A DNA stretch of 64,000 nucleotides, taken from the NCBI GenBank assembly GCA_020809705.1, contig CP085828.1:5766001-5830000 (forward strand), in the 5' to 3' direction. This DNA is from Calonectria ilicicola. Lineage: Eukaryota > Ascomycota > Sordariomycetes > Hypocreales > Nectriaceae. A program made the translations under genes and the position numbers. Below, one piece after another: positions 57,237 through 64,000 of the stretch (position 1 is its first letter; every line of letters begins with the position of its first letter). The notes beneath the pieces were generated by a model. That model did not search any database, had not been told where the DNA came from, and saw only the letters and a program-made list of their open reading frames with translations.

Positions 57237-58665
57237 GAGGAAATGGAATGAAACCGAGATGAAGGCGTCTAACGTTGCTTGCATTTTGCATGGGATGGTT
57301 GCTTTTTAATGAAAAGGGCGAGGATGCAAGGGCAACTCGCTACGTGTCACTAGGTTGAAACGGAATAAGGATACATAGGACTCGCCAGTCTTCCACTTGG
57401 GTGCGAATGTCTGCGGTGTTTTGTGGTGAAAGTAAAAAGGGACGTCTCATTGCATATGTATGTGTTTATGGCGGGGGAGAGGACCAAGTAGAGATGGCAC
57501 ACTCCGCGCCTATTGGAATTTAAATGAAAAGGTATTTCAAAATTAAATATGCAGGCGTATATTACAGCAGAGTGAATCGAAGGTGGAGCAAGCAGTGTTG
57601 TTGGATGTTCAAGTGTTCAAGGCTTGCGGCTATGCATCTCGGGAGTCGCGAAATTGCCAAGTCTGGTGTATGCATGAGGCCAAGCATTATCTGATCCAAA
57701 CTCTGTTGGTCAATATCTTTGTTGTTGGCAATTACACTAAGCTCATGGCGAAATAAACACACACAAGGCTTTAAAATGAAGGCCTAGAAACCCTTTCTTC
57801 TCAATGGATCCTTGCAGGGTAAGTGGTAGTTGAGGCGCTTGGGTCTTTGGCAAAGTTGTGCTTCATTACAGTGTAAGTGGATGGATGGTGGATTCCTTTG
57901 CACAAGCATGGTTTTCAACGGTTGAACAACGAACGCACAAGGAGCACGGACAAGGTGCATATGTTTACGCAAACAACCTACTCCATACATGGATAGTGCA
58001 TGGAATAAACTCTCGGGCAAAGCAAGGGGTGAGAATATCCATCCTCGGCGTCGAGACCTATCGGTCGGTTTTCTTGCCGAGCGCGAGGGCCCGTGTTATC
58101 GTTTCGGTGAAGGCCAAGTGCCGATCCGCGTATAATGGCCTGCAAGCGCAGACTCTCTTTTTTAGTTTTTTAGTTGACTTGTACACATAAGCGGATGCCC
58201 TTGGGTTTGTAAGGCGCGCCGGCCACTTACAAAGCCTCTGTTTCGTATCGTCGTTGGCGGTACAGACTTTTTTTTTTCTGTTCGTTCCCACAGCGAGGGC
58301 GGCTCGGACAATCTTCGCACACCGAGGCCCATACCCGCCGCGCGCGGAACATCGTCGCCTGTGAGCTCTGGCAGCGACTCGCCGCGGATGACTAAGTTGG
58401 CGCGCGGGCTGTCGGGTAGCCGCCTTGCGATTCGATATTCCGAGCTCAAGCATTGGCTGGTCTGGGTTTAGCCTGGTGATGGATGGAGGGGGGGCTGTTG
58501 AGCGAGTCTCACTGAGCCCACGTTTTTTTTTTTATCCCGCCCCTTTTGATAGTTTGCGAGGCCAATTTAGATGGAGGATTTAAACTGTGTGGCGTGAGAT
58601 TTTAGAATATACTGTATTCTCTCTCTTTTCCTCTCTCTCTTTCTTTCTGCCGTTGTTGGTGTGAC
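57237..58665. other. Intergenic region before the hemerythrin gene
   Basis: About 1.4 kb between two plus-strand genes. It holds the eIF3c 3' UTR, then a mixed stretch without a supportable gene, and ends in a C/T-rich tract (58,617-58,649) just before the next start codon, typical of a fungal initiator region. Confidence 0.5.
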
Positions 58666-59469
58666 ATGAGACTGTGGTTGCTTCGACAGAGTTACTCCCG
58701 CTCAAGCGCCGCCATTTACAATAGCTTCGTTTTCACTGGACGACAGACGACGTCCCTGCCCGGCCCTGCTGCGTTGATGGGACAGGGTCCAACAAGGGTC
58801 GCCAGGCTATTTACGACTACCAGAGTAAAGAATCACACAGCAAACGCCATGTCGACGACAGAAGCAGCAGTTGAGGCCAATGATGTCAAGCCCGCCGCCG
58901 AGGAGGAGTTGCCGCCGCTATCAGACCATGATTTCAAGGTGTTCAACCGCTTGTCAGAAAAGATGAATTACTTTGTAAGGAGATTTTACATCCTGCTTGT
59001 CATGACTTACACTGACCCCACACAGCATGATCACTTCCGCCGATCCTGGAACCTTCTCTGGACGGCATGTACATCAGGCCGCCGACCTCAGGGAATGTCG
59101 GCGCGACAACTTATCGCGGAGGGTTTGCAGTTCGCACAGCACTTGGAGGGTCACCATGGCATCGAGGAGACATATGTATTCCCACACCTTGCGCGCAAGA
59201 TGCCCGAGTTCAAGGACGGGCGCGGGGGCGGCGCGGCCGAGCTGCTGCGCCAGCACCGGCAGATCCACGCGGGGCTCGAGGGCTTTACCGAGTACCTCGG
59301 GGCGTGCCGCACGGGAGAGCGAGACTTTGACCTCTCCGTGCTCAAGACCAAGATGGAGAGCTGGGGCGAGGTGCTCTGGACGCACCTGGACCAGGAGGTT
59401 AAGACGCTGGGCGCCGATAATATGCGCAAGTACTGGACAAAGGAAGAAATGCTGCGGATGCCCATGTAA
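58666..59469 (+). CDS. Hemerythrin HHE-domain protein, probably mitochondrial
   Basis: Exons 58666..58974 and 59026..59469, 250 residues. The 51-nt intron keeps the frame, so an unspliced reading also looks open, but removal gives the natural MNYF|HDHFRRSW join. The four-helix hemerythrin fold covers about 85-245 and carries the expected His/Glu ligands: H104/H106, H142...H146-H147 with E150/E151 (HLEGHHGIEE), H157 (FPHL) and H180/H184 (RQHRQIH). Such proteins bind a di-iron centre and sense or carry O2 or handle iron and redox stress; the fungal role is not established. The first 55 residues are Arg/Ser/Thr-rich with no acidic residues, resembling a mitochondrial presequence. A second methionine (residue 62, at 58849) could give a cytosolic form. 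Convergent with PEX11. Confidence 0.88.
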   Translation: MRLWLLRQSYSRSSAAIYNSFVFTGRQTTSLPGPAALMGQGPTRVARLFTTTRVKNHTANAMSTTEAAVEANDVKPAAEEELPPLSDHDFKVFNRLSEKMNYFVRRFYILLVMTYTDPTQHDHFRRSWNLLWTACTSGRRPQGMSARQLIAEGLQFAQHLEGHHGIEETYVFPHLARKMPEFKDGRGGGAAELLRQHRQIHAGLEGFTEYLGACRTGERDFDLSVLKTKMESWGEVLWTHLDQEVKTLGADNMRKYWTKEEMLRMPM

Positions 59470-59996
59470 ATAAATGGCATTGATCATGTAAATGATGAGG
59501 ATATGACACACGAGGGTTTATAAGAGATGTAGGGAAAATATACAGGCCCGGCTCGTTGGAATCCTCCAAGTTTTGCTTGTTTCTTGTCTAGCTATGTTCA
59601 GGTTACCGTACAAAGCCATACATCCAGCTCTAGCTATATATATGTAATTGCGTAATGATGCATGGCAATGGTGTCATTATGGCCGGGAGAAAAGGAAAAG
59701 AAATAAGGTATTCTCATGGTCCCTTGGACATGGACTTTTGGCCATGTATTTGAACATACATGGCCTGGTGTGCCTCTTGTTTCGTAATTTGAAATGTGCA
59801 CGCTTTGCTTTCGTTGATGGGTACTGGTTTAGGGATGAAGGGAAGGGTGTGTTTCCTTGCAGTCCACATGCATACTACTATGCTGGTATCTTTTCTTTGA
59901 CGGGGGTTTTCTTATTGGTTGCCCGTGAATAAATAATCCTCCTATTTTTTCGCCATTGAAATTGAGATTCAAATTGCTGATTTGCTATGCTCTGCT
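59470..59996. other. Convergent intergenic region
   Basis: 527 AT-rich bases between the hemerythrin and PEX11 stop codons; 3' UTRs, nothing else seen. Confidence 0.5.
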
Positions 59997-60977
59997 CTAT
60001 GCGGTGGATTTCCACAGATCCTTCATGAGCGCAGCCGACGGGTAGAAGGCCAGGGCACCAATGGCAACCTCGGGGAGGAAGCCGTCGCCGAAGCCCCAGT
60101 GGATGGTCAAGGGAGCCCAAGCCAGGGTGTGGGTAAACTTGGTGAACCAGTCGTCCTTGTAGGCCTTCTCGGTGACGGCGTCTGTGGAGACGGTTCTGCG
60201 CTTGCGCTCGACAATCAGGCGTGCCAGCTCCATGAAGACGTAGGCGCCCCAGGAACGAGCACCAATGATGCCAGCGCCGTCGCGCACCTTGGCAGAGAAG
60301 GGAAGCACTCCCTTTGCGGTGAACCAGGAAGTGGCCTCGCCAATGTGGTAGACAATCAAGGAGATGATCTGGAGAGCCTCAACAGTTGTGTTGAACTTGC
60401 TCATCTTGGGCGCTTCCTCGTCCGTCTTAGACTCGCTGGCGGGCTTGCGCAGGCGGACCAGCAGGTCCTTGGCCGCGAGCCACATTGCGATGATGCCCCA
60501 CAGTCGGTTCATGGTGCGCCACTCGCCCAGCATGCCGACGAAAGCCTCGAGGCGGCGGGCGAGGTAAATGGCGAGCGTGGCCAAGGGCGGCGCGGGGGCC
60601 TTGGTCGTCAGGTCGACGCTGGCAGAGGGCGGAAGCTTGAAGGCGAGCTTCACCAGGTTGGCGGCCGAGTGGCGCAGGGCGGTGCGGCCGAGGATGTCGA
60701 GCGATGCGCCCGTGAGGCGGGCCGTGTAGGCGGTAAAGAGCAAGACCGTGTCGGTGCCGGAGCGGGTTTGCAGACATCGGTGCAGGTGCTGGACGAAGCC
60801 GTCGATGTTGGCGGGCACGCGGGCGACGGCAGAGACGACGTTGAAGGGCTCCTTGGGCTTCACTACGGCGCCGTTGGCCGTCTTCTTGCTGTGCGACGCA
60901 TCATTGACGGCGGGCTCCAGGAGAGGCGCCTGAGCCTCGATCTCGATGGCGGGGGCCTCGAGGGCGGTTTCGGTCAT
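59997..60977 (-). CDS. pex11: Peroxisomal membrane protein PEX11 family
   Basis: Single exon, 326 residues, started at the ATG of MTETALEAP; the frame extends upstream only through non-ATG codons. PEX11 proteins tubulate the peroxisomal membrane and drive peroxisome division. An acidic/Ala-rich leader (1-45) precedes the PEX11 fold. The blocks VPANIDGFVQHLHRCLQTRSGTDTVLLFTAYTA, LARRLEAFVGMLGEWRTMNRLWGI (amphipathic) and ALQIISLIVYHIGEATSWFTAKGVL are seen, and the C-terminal hydrophobic segment VAIGALAFYPSAALMKDLWKS closes it. The long leader and divergence from the classic form suggest the fungal PEX11C-type paralogue. Upstream are four CCTCGG elements, the site of fatty-acid regulators. Divergent from the DUF4246 gene. 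Confidence 0.9.
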   Translation of the reverse strand: MTETALEAPAIEIEAQAPLLEPAVNDASHSKKTANGAVVKPKEPFNVVSAVARVPANIDGFVQHLHRCLQTRSGTDTVLLFTAYTARLTGASLDILGRTALRHSAANLVKLAFKLPPSASVDLTTKAPAPPLATLAIYLARRLEAFVGMLGEWRTMNRLWGIIAMWLAAKDLLVRLRKPASESKTDEEAPKMSKFNTTVEALQIISLIVYHIGEATSWFTAKGVLPFSAKVRDGAGIIGARSWGAYVFMELARLIVERKRRTVSTDAVTEKAYKDDWFTKFTHTLAWAPLTIHWGFGDGFLPEVAIGALAFYPSAALMKDLWKSTA

Positions 60978-63006
60978 GGCGGCGACGGTGCGGGAGAGGA
61001 TTATCACGGATCGTGGAGGCGCATTGGACGGGGGGACGGGTTAGGAGGGATTCGGACCAAGACACCAAAAGAGAAAGAAAAGAGGAAGAAAAGGAAAAGA
61101 GAAAAAAAAAATTAAAACAAAACGATGCGAGGCGTGGTGGGTGGGAATGGCCTCATACAAAGGGCGGTGGTACAAGCACACCGGGCCTCTGCTACGCTAC
61201 TCGGGACAATCGCAGTGCTGGCCGAGGGCGGCGCTGGTTGGACTGGGCGTGGGCAGGGAAGTCCCGGCTGTACGTCAGAAGCACGGAAAAACAGCCGTGC
61301 CTCGGTTTGCAGCTGAAGGTGATTCGTGGGGGAGGGCCGTGGGATTATGGGGGTCGGCCAACTAAACGGTCCCAAAAGCCGGTTCTGTGGCCCCCCCCGT
61401 TGGTCCCCCATCCACATCCATTTGGTTATGCCTCGAAGAGGAAGTATGGCTTAGAGTGCTAGAGACAGAGTCTAGTCCGAACAGAGTAGTAGGCATCACT
61501 AGATTAATCGGCGTGTGACGATGAATATTGGCTATTTAGGCAAATGCAAAAGGTCAATTCCCTCGTGCACACCCGCGATTGCCAGCATAAAAAAAAAGTG
61601 AACGACTCGTTCTCCGTAGCACGTAGCACTATAAATTTAGGAGAAATTGTCCATGTTCAGGGAGGGCTGCCACTGGGGCTACTGGGTCCGGCCATAGCAG
61701 TGGGTACCAGAGGGGTGTGTCCTGGGATAGCCACACCCGAGGCCTCGGCAATGATGGGTCAGAGGCAGGAACAACCGACAGTCGAGCCATCACCTCAGTT
61801 GCAACCCGGACACACATGTAATGGGACGCTGCGGCTCTGTGCTTGGCTGTGTATGTAGACTGGACTGGTGCACTCTGCCGTCCATTCCATGCCTGTCCCG
61901 CTTTTCTTTCTCCCTCTGCTTGAATTTCTTTTTTCTCTCTTTTTATCAGATCCATCCCGCCGACCTTCGGGTCATAATTACGTATCCATGTTCCACTAAA
62001 AGCGTGGGCAACACCAGAAAACACCGCAGACGACCCGATGGCCTTTGCCTATTTCTGCATCGGCGGCGGCCGTTTGATCAGATAAGATGGAGCTTGGTCG
62101 TGATAACGAGCGACAGGCGTGGGTCCCGGTCCACGTCCCTGAAGGTCCAGGAGGAAAAAAAAAGTTTGTCTCATCCTCATGCCGTGAATTGTGGCCTGTT
62201 GTCCCATGTGCCGACAAGAGTCAGCCTCTAGCTTCCCCACACCCGAGCTTACCTAGGTAAGTAAAAGCAGTGAGAGCCAGCCTGGCGCCTTGCTGTGGAT
62301 GTTGGCACCCCACAGGAGGTCCCCGTAAAATTGCCCATCACCGCCACCCTCACTCATTCACCTGGGAGCATGGATCGGATGCATGCCAGCCAGGCTTCCA
62401 CCCTTTTTCGGATGCGTCTTCCAACCTGCCGACGGTGCCTGGTGTATCAAATAACAACACACTGGACTCCCACGTGATCTTCCATCCTTGTTGCCTGGCA
62501 CCGTAACGTGACTTCGTGTGCGCAGCGCGTGCACCACATCCAATTCAATCCATCACTGTACGCGTCCCAAGCATCTGGATGGTCATTACAACGTGTTCTG
62601 CCCTATCATTTCATTTTCACATAAAGCGCCATGAATACAATCGCCTGCATATAAAACACAGTTGCCATGAAAATGAAATGAATGGAATGACTTGCCAAGC
62701 TTTCATTGGCATTGCCATCTCAGCCCTGACTGAGTCAACCCCGTTTGCCCGCCATTGGCGTTTCTTGGAAGTACAGAAGCGAGTGGGCCGCGCCGCCGCA
62801 GCTGAAGCTGAAGCTGATGGCGTTTGACTCGACAAAGAGCGGTGGATTGCAGCCAAGACTTCTTGCAGGCAGCCTCTCTCTCTCCCTTGCTTTTCTGGAG
62901 TCACAGCCTAAACTCTGCACCTTTTGTCCGCTATTTATTGATCCATTGACCCCAACCAGCTCAACGTCCATAAGCCCAACTTTTGTATACTCCCACATCA
63001 TTCACA
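60978..63006. other. 2-kb divergent promoter region, pex11 and DUF4246 gene
   Basis: No supportable gene between the two start codons. The pex11-proximal part is purine-rich with an A tract near 61,102. Four CCTCGG elements lie at 61,222, 61,300 and 61,737 (double). The part near 63,006 is C/A-rich and holds the DUF4246 leader. Confidence 0.5.
61222..61748. promoter_or_regulatory. CCTCGG element cluster upstream of pex11
   Basis: CCGAGG at 61222-61227, CCTCGG at 61300-61305, and a back-to-back pair CCGAGGCCTCGG forming a perfect 12-nt palindrome at 61737-61748. CCTCGG is the core site of the fungal fatty-acid regulators FarA, FarB and CTF1, which act on peroxisomal genes. The distances to the pex11 start are about 245, 325 and 765 bases. 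Function is inferred from the motif and the gene only. Confidence 0.5.
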
Positions 63007-64000
63007 ATGCCTAAAGAAAGTGAGCCTCGTCAATACCACACAGGCGATGATGGCCGTCTTTGTCTTCCCGGCCATGGCTTGCCACTGGGCTACTTCCCTG
63101 AAGACCACTTCCCCATTCTCAACGACGAAGAGGGCTATGGCTGGACTGCTCACACTCTCACCATTCGTGAGGTGTGCATGCTCAAGCTCATGGAGGACAT
63201 CACCAACAAGCCCGAGTGGTGGCGAAAAGTGAATGACCCAGAGATTGTTGCCAAATGGAAAAAGGAAGCGGTCGGGATGCCCTGGACCCAGTATCGCCGC
63301 GGTGCCGACTTTACCGATAAGATGGCCGACGCTGTCAGTATATTTCCCTCTCTTGCCAACCATTCGCTATGGCTAACCATTTTACCAGTGCGTGGAAGAG
63401 CTGCAGAAAAAGGCGGAGATATATGAAAAGACGGGCCTGATCCCCGTTATGGACTATAGTGCTTGCGCTATCAAGTCAGACAAACTCGTCCCCGACGAGC
63501 TTCGCGAAGCGCTCAAGTCTGCTGTAGCACCTTTGGAGAATGTCCGCCCAGAGTACAAGGACTGGCACCCTGGAAGTGATGGCAAAGTGCTCGATCTTGT
63601 CCATCCTTCTCTCTGGCCTTTGATATACGGACAATCCCGTGTACTTACCGACAAGCGCATCACGGTTGAGAACTGCCTCGACTATTGTGGCATGGGTGAC
63701 ATCATTCCGGCACCTAGGAAGAAATACTTTTTCGAAGAGGGCAGTCGCAGTCCCCGTTTGCCCAGCCACGCCCTCTCAGATCGATTTCAGTGGCTCCCTT
63801 GTGATGTTGATCTCAGTGGAGACCATCCCCGCATTGAGAGTTATATTAACAACCTTCATCCTGTCGAGCACGCCAAACTGTACCCTATCATTGAAAAGTT
63901 GATTGAGAAGTCTTTGCCAGCTTGGGATATTGTCTATCGATGGCCCGAGGATTTCCCTGTCCAGCGCGTGTATACTAACGCTGCTTCTCTCGAATGTGAT
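63007..64000 (+). CDS. DUF4246 family protein (3' part outside window)
   Basis: Exons 63007..63333 and 63389..64000 and beyond; the visible part is 313 residues and runs off the right edge in frame. The 55-nt intron (GTCAGT, GCTAAC, CCAG) is phase 0. The sequence matches the large fungal DUF4246 family: LTIREVCMLKLMEDITNKPEWWRKVNDPEIVAKWKKEA near the N-terminus, WHPGSDGKVLDLVHPSLWPLIYG in the middle, and the SDRFQWLPCDVDL...YINNLHP block. Full family members are about 600-700 residues, so about half is missing. Their biochemical role is not established. Confidence 0.88.

Noticed and set aside
59982..61115. 377-codon plus-strand frame
   Set aside because: Antisense shadow of PEX11, whose minus-strand protein is clearly conserved.

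Overview
The window looks like a piece of nuclear chromosome from a filamentous ascomycete. Short introns (about 48-220 nt, one of 519 nt) have GTATGT/GTAAGT-type donors and CTAAC-like branch sites. Genes are compact and separated by pyrimidine-rich promoters, and several families present (CTF1alpha/FarA-type Zn2Cys6 regulator, DUF4246 protein, CSN1, SAP18 with an RGG tail) are typical of Pezizomycotina. Heavy CGA use for arginine and protein resemblance suggest a sordariomycete, probably Hypocreales; the species is inference only. I see no transposon, virus, tRNA or rRNA gene.

I support 19 protein-coding genes, with exon structures worked out by hand, and one intronic snoRNA. Left part (0.5-11 kb): an L-type lectin cargo receptor, an aminopeptidase P/prolidase-family enzyme and a CTF1alpha/FarA-like transcription factor. 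A 6.2-kb gene-free interval follows, then COP9 signalosome subunit 1 and a 119-residue protein of unknown function. From 22.9 to 34 kb sits an RNA-processing block: PRP18, SAP18, a 72-residue complex I subunit (NDUFB4-like) and the 2371-residue spliceosome core protein PRP8.

The stretch 34-44 kb is mostly non-coding, G-rich and repeat-rich, and holds only a two-repeat Myb/SANT protein whose 5' end I could not resolve. From 44 kb density rises again: ketopantoate reductase (pantothenate pathway), Rad26/CSB repair ATPase, divergent ribosomal protein genes uS11 and uL30, mitochondrial Fe-S assembly factor Isa2, eIF3c, a hemerythrin-domain protein, peroxisomal PEX11 and, cut by the window end, a DUF4246 protein.

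Most neighbours are divergent or convergent pairs, as usual in fungi. The most interesting signals are (1) a box C/D snoRNA inside intron 2 of the uL30 (RPL7) gene, the same host gene as yeast snR39/snR59, with a guide to a conserved LSU rRNA segment; and (2) a cluster of CCTCGG elements, including a perfect back-to-back palindrome, upstream of PEX11. CCTCGG is the known site of the FarA/CTF1 regulators, one of which is encoded in this same window.
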